The notes below the pieces were generated by a model that was given only the letters and a program-made list of their open reading frames with translations, was not told the DNA's origin and did not search any database. Made by a program: the position numbers and the translations under genes. From Plasmodium relictum (Eukaryota > Apicomplexa > Aconoidasida > Haemosporida > Plasmodiidae), in assembly GCF_900005765.1 (NCBI RefSeq), contig NC_041681.1, positions 372,001 through 436,000 on the forward strand: a stretch of DNA of 64,000 bases. Reading direction: 5' to 3'. Positions 14,001-26,485 of the stretch are shown piece after piece; the first letter of the stretch is position 1, and each line of letters begins with the position of its first letter.

Positions 14001-16791
14001 TTAGAACAAGTTTTTAATTTTAAATATATAATTGTTTTTGACAATTTATTTTCTAACTTTTTTGATATTTTCTCATTTTTTTTAAAGAAATCATAAATTG
14101 CACAAGCAATCTTTAACTTTACTTTTATATCTTTGATATAGTTATATAAATAAATATTCTCTTTACTCGATTTTAGTTGAGATAAACATTTTTGCTTAAT
14201 ATTTACATCTTCGTTATTTTCTAAACAATATATAATACTTAAATTTTTTAGACATTTAAAATTATTTAATAATTCATCTAAATGAAGAAAATTTTGTTTA
14301 TCTATTTGTTCTTCACATATATTAAATAAATAGCTGAAAAAAAAAAAAAAAAGAATTAAAATAAAATAAAAAAAAAAAAACTGCATATTTCTAAATAATT
14401 AAAATATATTTTTTTTAAAAAATACTTTAAAAAATGAATTTTTTTTATCCTAGAGATATTGATATAAAATAAAAGATCTTCATTCTTTTTTAACTGGATA
14501 TCTGAGTACACATCATTTTTTATAATTGATTTTATATATAAATCATCGACGTAATTAAACAAATAAAGAAAAATATTATGAATTTTCTTATTATTAACAC
14601 AGTAAAAAGTATTAGTAGACATAAAAATTTCGTATATGATACATTTATTGTTGTAGTAATTTATCATAGTGCTCTTTTTATTTATTTTTTTAAAATAATA
14701 GTAAAAAATATTTTCTATGAGCTTGTAATTTATATAAAAATATAAAACGATATCATTTAATACAATCATAAATCTTTCACCTTCTTGATTTATTTCTTTA
14801 TTTTCGTTACTATAATCGTTGAAATATAAGATTTTACTTTCATTATTATAATAAAAAACTAATAATATAAGAAAATTATATATTTTATTTATTATTTTAT
14901 TGCATATATCAAATTGCATTTTAAATAATTGTAATAAATGAATATTTTCTTCACAAAGCGTATTTTCTATATTGTTATAACTTAAAGAATATGGAGAAGA
15001 ATTCTTTGTTATTACATATTTCTTTTTTAGATTATCATTTTTACTTTTTTCTTCCTCATATAAAAGTATGGTTGTAGAACATAAAGAAAACAAAAAAATG
15101 TTATTAATGAATAAATTATTAAATTTCAATAGATATATAAAATTATAATAATTAGTTAAATCATTTCTTTTTAATTTTTCTATTAAAACATCAACATAAA
15201 TATGTATTACGTAATAATAAGCTTGTAAAAATATAATATAAGATTTTTTTATTATATAATTTTCTCTATTTTTAGTTGATTCTATTGTTGTATGAAAACT
15301 GCTGTTCATTATTTTATTACATCTACTTTCGGAGATTTTATTAGCAATTCCTATTTTATTATAATTATAATTATTATTACTACGCTTTATGTTGTTAACA
15401 TTGATATGAATAGCATCATTTTTTAGCATTTTGGTTATTTTCGTTTTTTCACTTTCCTTTAATTTTTTATCATAGAAATTATCTTTATTATTTATTAAAA
15501 ATAATTCTAATAAAATATCAAAAAATTTTCTATTTAAACAGAATACCTTGAATAATTGTATAGTCAGAGATGGAAAGAAAAATAATAAATAAAATAATTC
15601 ACGAAATAGCAAAGAGAAAATATTTTTCTCGTAAAATAAATGAACTTCCTCTTCATAAGTGTTAATGTAATTAAATATAATCATTTGATTTATTGTATAC
15701 AATGGATGCACATATATGACATTTAAGAAATTTTTTAATTGAAATTTTTTTTTTTTTTTTTTTATTTCTATTTGTATTTCATTCTCTTTTTTTGATATAC
15801 TTTCTTTATTTTTTCTTTCTTTTTTTTTTTTATCTTCACTGATAATTTTTTCTTTTTCATAATATGTTATCAAGTTGTCTAAAATTAATTTATCTATTTT
15901 TTGTAAAAAATTCTTTTTAGTAATTTTGTCTACACAATTTTTATTATTAATTTTATTATTAATTATTTTATTGTTTTGTTTGTAATTGCATTTTTTATTA
16001 TAAGGGACTATAAGATTAAATAAGGAAATTACAATACATCTCTCATTTAGATCCTTTTCATATTCAGATAAAACATTTTCTGATTTTCTTTTTTTTAATA
16101 ATTCTCTCGTTTTTAGAAATAAATTATAAAATCTCCTTAAAAACTGAACAGTTTCAATAGAAAAAAAATTAAAGTTTGTGTTTTTAAATATATACGAATA
16201 AATATCTTTATATAGTATTATTGTTACTAACAAAATGTCAAATGATATTTTTTCTTTAATGTATTTTGATATGTATTTTTTTTTTAAAATGAAATGAAAT
16301 TTATTTAATATATTATTAATTTTTTTCTTTTCTTTTTCTTTTCCTTTTTGGAAGTTCTTTTTTTTTTTATAATTTTTGATATAAATAGATTTAGATAAAA
16401 CTATATTAGAATCGCAACTCTTACACAAGTAAGTTTCATATTTTATCAAATTACAAAATATAAGATTAACAAAATGATTATAATCATTTATTATTTTGAA
16501 TAAAAAATGAGCACTAGATAATTCATTTGAAAAAATTTGTAATGGAGAACAACCATAAGGTAAAAATTTTCTCATAAATTTCAAAGTTTTCTTCAAATAA
16601 TAAAACTTTTCTTCTATTGATCTGTCTGCTATACTTTTTTTTCTTTTGAAATCATTTTCATTTAATAAATTAGATGTTATCAAATTATATAACAAAGATC
16701 TAGCTAATTCATATTGTGATAAATTTATATAATTAATTATAATCTGAAATATTATTTTAGTATTGTTTTTATTTATAAAATAGTAATTCAT
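5014..16791 (-). CDS. Giant helical protein with spatacsin-like C-terminal domain, 10 exons
   Basis: I join ten minus-strand exons in phase: 16791-14426, 14333-13833, 13735-7448, 7296-7152, 7069-6959, 6838-6782, 6657-6590, 6440-6372, 6252-6058, 5953-5014. Donors include GTATTT, GTAAAA, GTAAGA, GTAATT and GTTAGT; acceptors are T-rich YAG. The protein is about 3,579 residues, ATG at 16791, stop at 5014-5016. Residues 1-3052 are Lys/Asn/Ile/Tyr-rich and predicted mostly helical, without a recognisable domain. Exons 4-10 (about 3053-3579) carry patterns I recognise from the spatacsin C-terminal region: YFSLT, then about 30 residues later RAYKYNYIYKIF, and CIDLITLQYNLLN. A charged repeat built on KLKEEAIN lies near 3390-3420. 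Spatacsin works with spastizin and AP-5 in lysosome/endosome recycling in animals; any such role here is inferred. Splicing in the last third is the least certain part. The N-terminal propeller expected of spatacsin is not evident. Confidence 0.75.
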
Positions 16792-17330
16792 TTTATAAAG
16801 TTTTCTCTTAAATTATTATATATGCTTTCATTTTACATTTTTTTTTATAAAATATTTGTTTAAAAAAAAAAAAAATAAATAAAATAAGTGAAAGAAAAAA
16901 AAAATAAAAAAATATTTATATATTTAGGCACTTTTTTAAATATATACATATACACATATATATAAATATATATATATTTTTTTTTTTTTGGAAATTATCT
17001 ATACTAAAAATTTTCAAAATAATAATACATACTAAATAAAAAAAAAAAAATGTGAATCTTTAAAAAAAAATTTAAAGAAAATTTTACTATTTATCTTTAT
17101 TTTTTCTCTATATGAAAATTAAAATCAAAAATTTAATGTAATTATTAAAAATATAAATAAATGTGTAAGTTCAAAGCTCTTTTACCTTGAAGCATTAATA
17201 AAGGTATATAAAAAATAGAATAAAAAAAAAAAAAAAAAATCAAAACATATTATGAGTAAATATTATAATGTGTACAATGTTTTTAATAGAATAAATATTT
17301 AAAAATATAAATAAATACATGCATATATTT
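16792..17330. other. Intergenic region, 0.54 kb, between Pol alpha stop and giant-gene start
   Basis: Both flanking genes are on the minus strand, so this holds the Pol alpha 3' UTR and the giant-gene promoter. Poly(A)/(T) tracts dominate. A short stretch at about 17160-17215 is slightly less AT-rich and contains a minus-strand ATG followed by a GTAAAA donor-like site, but I could not connect it in phase to the giant gene. Confidence 0.6.
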
Positions 17331-20300
17331 TTAAAGCTCCTTAATTTTTGAAGATAAGGATAAATGAAAAACAGAAAAAACTTGATCAAAAAATATTTGT
17401 GAATACGTATTGTTTTGTACAATGTTTTTGATAGAATTTCTTATAATATCTCTTTCTTCATTATAGTTTATGTAAAAATTATTACTTTTTAAATTTAAAT
17501 ATAAAATAAAATTGGAGATATTTGGGTATTTCATTCGTAAGCCTTTTGTTATATTTAAACTTAATTCTTTATTTTTGCAAATATCGTCATAACTATCAAT
17601 TTTTAAAGTTTTCTTTTTATTTTTATCTTCCTTAAAAATATACGTTTTAAATCCCTCATCTATGCATATACACACATTAACATCATTAGCATATTCATTT
17701 TCTTGATTATTGTTTGCATTTTTATTTTCATTTAAATTTTTATTCAAATTTTCTTCTGAATAACTTTTTCTTACATTCATTTCTGTTTCCACATCATTTC
17801 CATTCTCATTTTGTTTGTAATGTATTTTTTCATCTTTATCTTTAGCCACTAATTTATCAGGTATTTTTTTTAAATTGTCTTTTAATAAAAAAAGAAAATA
17901 TTCCAATATCAAGTTAATATATTTTTTTGAAACAAGGGGCTTTAATGAACTTTTTTTATTTTCGCAATTTATGTTAGGACAGTTTTTACAATCTTTTAAA
18001 AGGATTCTTTTCGTTTTTAATGAGCAATTATTGCATATATATAACTGTTTATAGAAAGTTGAACATAAATGGTGTATAAAAGAGAAAATGTAATTACGAA
18101 TTTGTTCAATAGATAAATAAGTAAAACATTTATTACATTTAAAATATTTAATAAAAATATCTGGTTTTACATTATGTGAACAATTTGAACATGTTAAATA
18201 TCCCTTTAAATGGATATCTTTAAATCTTTCTTCTGATTCATTTAATAAAGATAAAACATTTGTTTCTAAATAATTTTCTTCTATTTGTTTATCTGTTTTT
18301 ATTTCTTTCACATCAAAAATATTAAAGCAAGACGATAATTTTTCAGCACTTGTTCCCTCAATATATTGACATAATCTATTTATAGGTGATAATATTTGAT
18401 TTTTTATATAATATTCTTTATCAATCTTTAAATCATATTTTTTTATTTCACTAACACTAAAACAACATTGGGAACTACTTAACTTTTCATTACTTTTATT
18501 AAAAAATTTACAAGCATCTTCACTTCTGCAAACACAATATTGAATTTCTTTGTTTACACATATATTGTAGCCATCTTTTATCATACGTTCAGCAACAAGA
18601 ACATGACCTAATGAATTTTTTTCTTGATATTCGTTAACATTTTTTGTCAATTTTTTTGTTATAACATAATAATCTAAATCAAACCTAGAAAAAAAAAATA
18701 TATATGTATAATAGATAAAAAAGTAAAATTAAATGAAAAATAGAAATTTATATAAAAAAGAACTAATTTATATATTTATTTATTGAATATAATAATAATA
18801 TATTTAATATAAAGCATGGGTTAGTAAAATTGTTATATATATATTAATTCTTACTCATCATTTTCTATTCGTTGATTTACATTTCTTAAATATTCATGTA
18901 TTTGTTCAGATAAGTCATTTTCTAGAGGTAGTGAAGAATTTTTTACATCAGTTTCTTTATTAGAAAAAATAATTTTTAAAACTTCATTACCTATTAATTT
19001 TGAAATTTTACTAAAATCTCTTTTAATAAAATTTATACCTTTCATTTCATATTCACATTTTTCAAAATTTGAATCTACTACTTTAGCGCATGCATATTTT
19101 TTTTTTTTTAGTAAAAGTAGTTTACTAAATATACATTCTAAATCTAATTCTAATTTTTTATAATTTTTATTAATGCTATTTTTGATAATATGAGCTAATC
19201 TATTAGATTCTTTATAATTATTTAAGTTATTTGATTTAATTCCTGTATCAATCATAATAGAATCTGTATCACCATATATAACTTTTAAATTAAATTCTTT
19301 TTCTACTTTGAACTTTGTAAGTTGTAACAAATTTCTACCCTTTAAAGTTATATATGATGCTATATGTTTGGCATAAAATCTGTTATTCGTATTTCCTAAA
19401 CATCCATATATACTATTGCTAATTAACTTTATTGACAAAGATTGAATTAATAATAGTTCTTTTTTTTCTTTATTTTTCTCATTTGTAATTAATTTTTTTA
19501 TGAATGTTCTTTTATCAACTAAATTTTTTAAAATGGAAGGTAAAATTCCTGGTTTACTTTTATCAAAATCTTCAATTTCAATGTTTTCATCTTCATTTTC
19601 ATCCTCTTTTTCTTCAATATCACTTTTATTTTCATGACTTTTTAGCCTAATAGTACTAAAACATACATTATATTCAATAATTATAGATGGATATAAACTG
19701 TTAAAATCTAAATATAAAACATAGGTATCATAGTAACCACATAAAGGATCCAACACTAAACCTCCTGTATATTTAGAAACATTTTTATTTTTTAATTGAC
19801 TGTTTTCTATTTTTTTTACCTTTTTTTTAATAATAGGTGTAATGAATTTTTTTTTATTATATTCATGAAGTAAAAAAAATTCAATTCTTTCACTAGTATA
19901 ACATAATAAGCTTCTCATCCATATATAACCACTTAGCTTCGTTAAATCTCTCGTTTTTTCTATTATTTGTAAAACATTACATATATTAACAATTTCATTT
20001 ATACAAAATATTTGGCTATTAATATATACGTTCAAATGATTCTCTAAAATTAATTTCGCATCATTAAAATGAATGTTACTTGAATTTATTAAATTTATAT
20101 TGTTAACTAAAAAATCTTTAAAAACATTTGGTGAATTGGATTTCTTTTGTTGTTGTTGTTGTCTACTTTTTTCCTGATATTTGTTTTTTACATTATCAAT
20201 AATTTCATCTAAGCAATAACTAGTTAATTTAATTGAATCTTTACATAATACATAAATATCTAAAAGCAATCTTCCTTTTATATTCTGAATTATGTTATAC

Positions 20301-22952
20301 ATAGAACCAGTACTGTTAGTTCCATTAAATTTATTTACTTTCATTTTTTCATTTTTCTTTAATTTTTTTTTTCTACTTAAAAAATCAGCATTTATATTAT
20401 GAACATTGCATCTATGAATTAAAAATTCTAAATCGAAGTTTAGAATATTATATCCAATATACATGTCTATGTCAAGTGCTTTTATTTTTTGAAGAAATGC
20501 TTCTAATAATGTTTTTTCATTTTCAAATACTTTACAGTAATTTTTATTATAATTATTATTTATTTTTTTATTTGCCTTGCTAGAAATACCCAAGAAATTA
20601 ATATACTTCATTCCTTCTGCATCTACTAAACTAGTTATGCTGAATATTTCATGAACATTTTCTTCATTTAATAAAGAAACTACTTTAATAAAAATTTTAT
20701 TTAAGTCTAAATCAATAAAGGTATTTACATTATTTTCTATTTTTTTCGGTGCATTTTCAATAGAATTATTAGTAGTAGAAGTATTACTATTATTTTCTTC
20801 ATTCCCCTTATTTTCATTTTTTTTGTCAGTTATTTTATCAATTAAAAAAATATTTTTCTTATCACTTGTTATACAATCAAAATAGCAGTAAGTTAAATTA
20901 TTCGAAAAATTTTTTTTTAAGTCTTTTATCTTCACCCAACAAGGTAGTTTAAATTTTTTTTTTATAATAAAGTTTTCTATTATATCCTCGTTACAACAAT
21001 AAAAAGAGGAGTAAGTATCTCCTTTTTGAAACCTTTCATCTATTGGATCATAATTATAAGAATATAGAACCTTCACATATAACTCCTCTTCATTCGTACT
21101 TAAATTTAAGTTTCTTCTTTTTACTAATTTGTATTTGGCCACTTTTATATTATGAAATTCTCTTACCTTTTTAAATTCTTCTATAAAATCAGTCATGATA
21201 AGTATCTTGTATTCTTCATTAGTATAATTTATTTCTTCTCCATCTTTTCTATATTTTTTGTTTTTGTTCAATAAAAAATAATAATATCTATCTAAATTTT
21301 CTATATATATACTTATACTCCTGTATTTCTTAAATTTTGTTAAAGTCCTACCAAATAATATGATACTATTTCTATGTTTACATATATCAAAAATATATAC
21401 ATTTACGAAACCATTTTCTTTATTAATTATTAGTTCATCGTATTTATTTTTTAAGATATTTGTAGATACATTATTCTCTGTATCATCATCTTCATTGTCT
21501 TTATCTTCTTCTTTATATAAATTATTATCTATATTTATAAAAGAAGGTGATATATTCATTTCCTTTATAATAGAATCATTATAACAGTCATTTTCATTAA
21601 TTTTATTATTTTTATAATTATCATCATTCTTTTTATTTTGAAAAAATAAATCATTTGATCTATTGTTGCCTAATTCACTCTTTATTTGAGGTTTATCTTC
21701 ATTTTTAATTAAATCTTTATTTTCATCGCTTTCTTCAATTTCTTTTTTTCTATTTTCGATTATGTCTTTATCTATTTCTCCTTCTATTTCTCTTTCTCTT
21801 TCTTCTTCTCCTTTTCCTTTTCCTTCTCCCTCTCCTTCTTTTTTATTTTCTTCTTTTTTTATTTTTAAATTAAAATCACAATCTATTTCTTTAGAATAAG
21901 AAAATAAGTTTGTCATTTTTTCTTTTTTATCAAAAGGATTACTTTTATTATCATTAAATGAATATATATTATTTCCAATTTTTTTAATTTCTTTATTTTC
22001 AGTTATATCATTCATTTCATTATAATTATTTATAATATTTTTATTTTTAATATAAGAACCTGTTTTGCTATTATAAGATTTATCATATGAATCAGTTGTT
22101 TTCCTTTTTTTTCTAAAGTTTCCACTTTCACTTTCACTTGATGTTGTATTTTCTTCTATTAATTTTTCTATATTTCTAGTTTTATTTATCTCTTCTTTAC
22201 TTAGCTTACTGCTAGAAAATGTTTTCTGAATTTTTTTTTCTCTAATAAAACCATCGATTGAGTTATTTCTTCTTACTTTATTCTCTTTTTCTATAACTGC
22301 AAATAGGTAGATATATATATATATATGTGTATGTATATACTTTTTTTTTTTTATTAAAATAATGAAATTTTTTTTTTACTTTTCTTTTTTAAAAAATTAT
22401 AATTAACATCTTCTACTATAACATCATCACTTGAATCAAAATCCTTTTCACCTATGGAATTTAAAGAAAATTTTTTATTTAGAAAAAAAAAAAACATTAA
22501 AAGAATTTTATATATCTTAGTAAATACCTCCGACTATAAAATTCTTCAACGATTTTTTATTTTCGATATACCCATCTTCATCTACTACCTCATAAATATC
22601 ATCATTTTTATTTCTTACCTATATAATAATAAGAAAAGTAAAATATGAATTCTAATTTTTTACAAAAAAAAAATAAAAAAAAAATTTATTTATTATATAT
22701 TAATGTAAAAATATATATATAGATATATATGAATTTGTCTAAAATTAATAACTATTTATAGTCATTCATAAATTATATTTAAAATATTATTAAAAAGGTA
22801 TTTTTGTGTAAGCTTAAATATATATATATATATATGTATATATATATTTTTTTTTAAATCATAAAAAATAAAAAAAAGGAAACCTCATAAAAATCTGTTG
22901 CTTTGCATTCTTTTGATCTTTGCTTTTTAATTTTATCAAAAACATTACTCAT
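17331..22952 (-). CDS. POLA1: DNA polymerase alpha catalytic subunit (family B), 5 exons
   Basis: Five exons joined in phase: 22952-22884, 22618-22528, 22451-22380, 22296-18855, 18684-17331, giving about 1,675 residues. It is the catalytic core of the primase-polymerase complex that extends RNA primers at nuclear origins and lagging strands. The N-terminus contains the YEVRN...DIYEVVDEDGY segment typical of the Pol alpha N-terminal domain. Polymerase motif A (DFNSLYPSI) is near residue 940, motif B (NSIYGCLG...RFY) near 1043, motif C (YGDTDS) near 1085 and LLLKKKKYA near 1143. The exonuclease-like region keeps the fold (GYNILNFDLEFL) but not the usual catalytic acids, as expected for Pol alpha. 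Exon 5 carries DLDYYVITKKLT, the IEGT segment and two Cys4 modules (CSNC...CNKC near 1390; CNNC...CPNINC near 1455). The Cys modules and EGT segment separate it from Pol delta and zeta. Acidic, Asn-rich insertions and a short Gln run enlarge it. Confidence 0.95.
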
Positions 22953-24676
22953 TTTTTATTTTATGAAATTTTTTATTCTTTTATATTTAATTCATTTAAA
23001 TATGTTTTATCTATGAAATATTAAAAGAATGTTAAATACACTTAAAAACAATAAAAATAAAAAATAAAGGTTTTCAAAAGAAAATTACATTTAAAAGGAT
23101 TTACTTTAATTTTCTTACAAATTTTTTTGTTTTTTTTTTGTAAAATATATTTTTTATTTTTATTGTATTTTCAGAATACAAAAAAAAAAAAAAAAAAAAA
23201 AATTCAAACATGAATAAAAAGTTATTAAACATTTTTAAGAATCTACTTTTTTTATTGTTATTATTATATTTTATTTTTTATTTTTTAATTTTTTTTTTTT
23301 TACATATCGCTGGAATAAAAATAATTAAAGCTTAATCATCATATATAATATTATAATTTAACAATTATTTAAATTAAAAAATGGATAATTGTAAAAAAAA
23401 AATTTTGATTCTTTTTACATAAATTATAGCTTAATAATCATATTTCAATAAAATTTTAAACAATATATTTTTTTAATAACTTTTGTCTTTTTTTTTATAA
23501 ATTATGTGCATTTTAAATGTTTCCATTTTAAAATAGAAAAATAAAAAAAAAAGAAAAAAAGAAAAAAAGAAATGGATAAAGTAAGTATGTATACTTAATT
23601 ATTATTTTTTTTTTTTTGTTTATCTACTTTTTTATTTATTACACATTTTTTGTTATGAAATATTGATAAAGTAAATTATATTTCCTAGTAGGAGCCAATT
23701 TGAAGAAAAAATGAACAAATTCTTAAAAAAAAACAAAATTAAGACAACACGAAATATAAAAAAAAATTATTTTGCAAAAATTACATAAAAAATATAAATT
23801 ATTATTAAAAAAAAAAAAAAAAAAGAGAAAGAGAAAGAGGAGAAAAATAAAAATACATCCGTGTTATAGAAAAGAAAGATTTTTATTTTTTTTTTTTTTT
23901 TTTTTTTTTTATTGTACATAAAAATTTGAATAATACTAAGATGCAATTTAAGGAATATTCTCAACAATACAACAAAATTTTAAATATTAGTTACAAAAAA
24001 TTATAATAAATTTTATATTTTTTGTGTTTTTATTCAATTAAAATGAGAAACTATCAATAAAATACATTTGAATATTTAGAGAAGAGGAATATAATTCTTA
24101 TTAATTGTAAAAATACGTAAATTATTAATACATCTATCACATTTAACTTTAAAAAAAAATTTATATATATATTTTTTCTTTTTATTACAAATTTATAAAT
24201 ATCTTATAATTACATTATTTTTGCTATCATATATTTTATTTAGTTATCCAATTTAATTTTATATATTCTTATAAATTTTATTTATTTATTTTTTTTGATT
24301 TTTTCCTGTTTTACTTTTACTTTTTTCTATTTTAAAAATTTAAATTTTAACTATTTTTTTATATTTTTCCTTTTCTTTTTTTTTTTTATTTTATTTTATT
24401 TTATTTTATTTTTTTTCTTATCTTTTCTTCCCATTTTTTTTTATTTTATTTTTATTTTTATTTTTACTTTTATTTTATTTCATTTTTTTTTTTTGTTTAT
24501 ATTATTATTCCCTTTTTTTTTAAATATACTTTTTAAAAAAATTTTTATGTACAGAAAGAAATCATCAACATTTTCGATTTTTTTTATAATGAAATTGTTT
24601 TAAAAGCTAATTTAAATAAATAAATGTATATTAAGATATTCTCAAAGTTATTTTTTAAATTAAAATTTTTTGAAAA
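22953..24676. other. Divergent intergenic region, 1.72 kb
   Basis: Shared upstream region of Pol alpha (minus) and the LITAF-like gene (plus). It is dominated by long homopolymer A and T tracts; T-rich open frames here (for example about 24295-24603, nearly all Phe) are composition artefacts. It probably holds both promoters; no specific motif is defensible. Confidence 0.65.
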
Positions 24677-26485
24677 ATGAAGAATTTTGATTTAAATGGG
24701 AAAAATAAATTAACTGAGATGAACATACTTCGACATGAAATAAACGATTTAAATATAAATGATAATTCTTATAATACAAATACTATTAATGAATATGATA
24801 ATACTCGAGTAGAAAACAATTTAAATGAAGCAAAAGAAGTGTTAAATTGTAGCTTTTGCAATAAACATGTATGCCCAATAGTTGAAAAATACACACCAAT
24901 GTTTGTTTATATAATAGTTATATTATTATTTCTTTTTATTTCTTTTTTTACTATTTTTTTATTACCACTTTTATTTTTAACTTTTAAACAAAAAAGATAC
25001 ACATGCCCTCTATGTAAAAAAAAGTTAGAATCTCCTGAAAAAATATTTAAAATAAAAAAGGAAAATCAAATATTGACTTTTCAATTTCCTAAATGTGCTA
25101 TTATTATATCAGTGAAATATTTAGTATTATTTATCTCTTTAGTATTTCTCATCTTTTTATTTTATATTATAAGAAAAAAAAATGATTTTAATTTAGATAC
25201 CTTAGCAAAGGGCCCATATATAAAATCATCCTGGTTAGACTATCTAGAGGACTGTGGAAACAAATCCCAATTCAGAAATAAATTTAATAGTATTCATAAT
25301 TTTAAAGAAAAGTATTATGGAAACACTGTTAGATGGAGAGGATATTTTCATCACATAAAAGAAGGTTTTTTTAATAACAATTCTTTATTCATAAAAATGA
25401 ATCCATCTGAATATAGGTATGATAAACCAGACATACGAGCACTTTTTAACAATTCATTAATTTCTCAAATTGAAAATTTGCAAAAAAATGATTTTGTTGA
25501 ATTTGAATGTACTTTGTTAGAAATAAGTAAAAATAAAAGTTCTCATTTATGTTTACTTTGGAATGTCATTCTGTTAGAAAAATATGAACCAAAGGATTTT
25601 AACGTTGTTGATTTTATTAAGCATTTATCTATATTAGATATGATTAATAATAATGCTAATCCTAATCCTTTCTTTATTAATCTAGATGATAAAAATAATA
25701 ATGTAAGAAGGTCAATAAGAATAGTTCATTTTTCTAATAATGGATTTAGAAATTCTAATGCAATTCATGATAAGGATCAGTACATGTTTAATTTATTAAA
25801 TAATGAAATAAATAGTTCAAATAATGATAATATATATATTGATAAAATGAATAGAGGATCTACTTTTAATAACAAAGAAATGGAGAAAGAAGATGAATAT
25901 GACGAAAATGATATAAATGAAGAAGATGATATGAATGAAGAAGGTGATATGTATGAAGAGAATTCCAATTATGACCACTTTAACTATGGTGATATAGATG
26001 AAGATAATTCAAATGATAATCATCCTCATCACAATGAATTTTTTGATAATTCTGAATATGAAAAGGCACATAATTATGAGAGAGAATTTAAAGAAGAAGA
26101 ACATTTTAGCTCTAACTATGAGTTGAACAATAAAAAAATAGATTATAAAAAAACGAATACTGATACTAACGAAAAATTGAATGAAGAAAAGGGTCAAGAA
26201 ATGAATGAAGAGAAGGGTCAAGAAATGAATGAAGAAAAGAGTCAAGAATTAAATGAAGAAAATATTCAAGAAATGAATGAAGAAAAAAGTCAAGAATTGA
26301 ATGAAGAAAAAATTCAAGAAATGAATGAAGAAAAAATTCAAGAAATGAATGAAGAAAAAAGTCAAGAAATGAATGAAGAAAAAAGTCAAGAAATGAATGA
26401 AGAAACAATTCAAGAAATGGATAAAAAAAAGGGTCAAGAAATAAATGAAAAAACAAATCAAAAATTGAATAAAGAAAATAACTAA
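24677..26485 (+). CDS. LITAF-like zinc-ribbon membrane protein with wolframin-like OB-fold domain
   Basis: Single exon of 602 residues, ATG at 24677. Residues ~57-115 form a LITAF-type split zinc ribbon: CSFCNKHVC, then a long hydrophobic stretch (~75-100), then TCPLCKKKL. LITAF domains sit on endosomal/lysosomal membranes with the hydrophobic part inserted in the bilayer. A second hydrophobic segment (~138-166) is likely transmembrane. Residues ~186-300 resemble the C-terminal OB-fold region of wolframin (WFS1): W..Y..DCG, then GNTVRWRGYF, then DFVEFECTLLE. The rest is acidic and Asn-rich, and residues ~500-596 are tandem 8-residue repeats. The zinc-ribbon call is firm; the wolframin relation is my own pattern match. 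A membrane adaptor in the endomembrane system is a reasonable inference, with the OB-fold on the far side of the second segment. The flanking genes give no functional clue. Confidence 0.85.
   Translation: MKNFDLNGKNKLTEMNILRHEINDLNINDNSYNTNTINEYDNTRVENNLNEAKEVLNCSFCNKHVCPIVEKYTPMFVYIIVILLFLFISFFTIFLLPLLFLTFKQKRYTCPLCKKKLESPEKIFKIKKENQILTFQFPKCAIIISVKYLVLFISLVFLIFLFYIIRKKNDFNLDTLAKGPYIKSSWLDYLEDCGNKSQFRNKFNSIHNFKEKYYGNTVRWRGYFHHIKEGFFNNNSLFIKMNPSEYRYDKPDIRALFNNSLISQIENLQKNDFVEFECTLLEISKNKSSHLCLLWNVILLEKYEPKDFNVVDFIKHLSILDMINNNANPNPFFINLDDKNNNVRRSIRIVHFSNNGFRNSNAIHDKDQYMFNLLNNEINSSNNDNIYIDKMNRGSTFNNKEMEKEDEYDENDINEEDDMNEEGDMYEENSNYDHFNYGDIDEDNSNDNHPHHNEFFDNSEYEKAHNYEREFKEEEHFSSNYELNNKKIDYKKTNTDTNEKLNEEKGQEMNEEKGQEMNEEKSQELNEENIQEMNEEKSQELNEEKIQEMNEEKIQEMNEEKSQEMNEEKSQEMNEETIQEMDKKKGQEINEKTNQKLNKENN
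26177..26464 (+). repeat. 24-bp coding minisatellite, about 12 units
   Basis: Tandem 24-bp units encode an octapeptide of consensus MNEEKSQE (variants start with L or I and carry KG, KI, NI or TI) at the C-terminus of the LITAF-like protein. Units near the 3' end are more degenerate. Open frames on the minus strand across it are artefacts. Confidence 0.95.

Noticed and set aside
13829-14386. Separate 185-residue gene upstream of the large exon
   Set aside because: Its first ~18 residues are intron; the rest is in phase with both neighbours through GTATTT and GTAAAA donors, so it is exon 2 of the giant gene.
22454-22648. 64-codon plus-strand open frame within the Pol alpha 5' region
   Set aside because: Overlaps Pol alpha exons 2 and 3 and introns on the other strand, whose splice phases and N-terminal domain motif are consistent.
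24295-24603. 102-codon Phe-rich plus-strand open frame upstream of the LITAF-like gene
   Set aside because: Composition artefact of a T-rich promoter; almost entirely Phe, Ile and Leu with no conserved feature.
26009-26461. Three overlapping minus-strand frames of Phe/Leu/His-rich repeats
   Set aside because: Antisense shadows of the octapeptide minisatellite of the LITAF-like protein.
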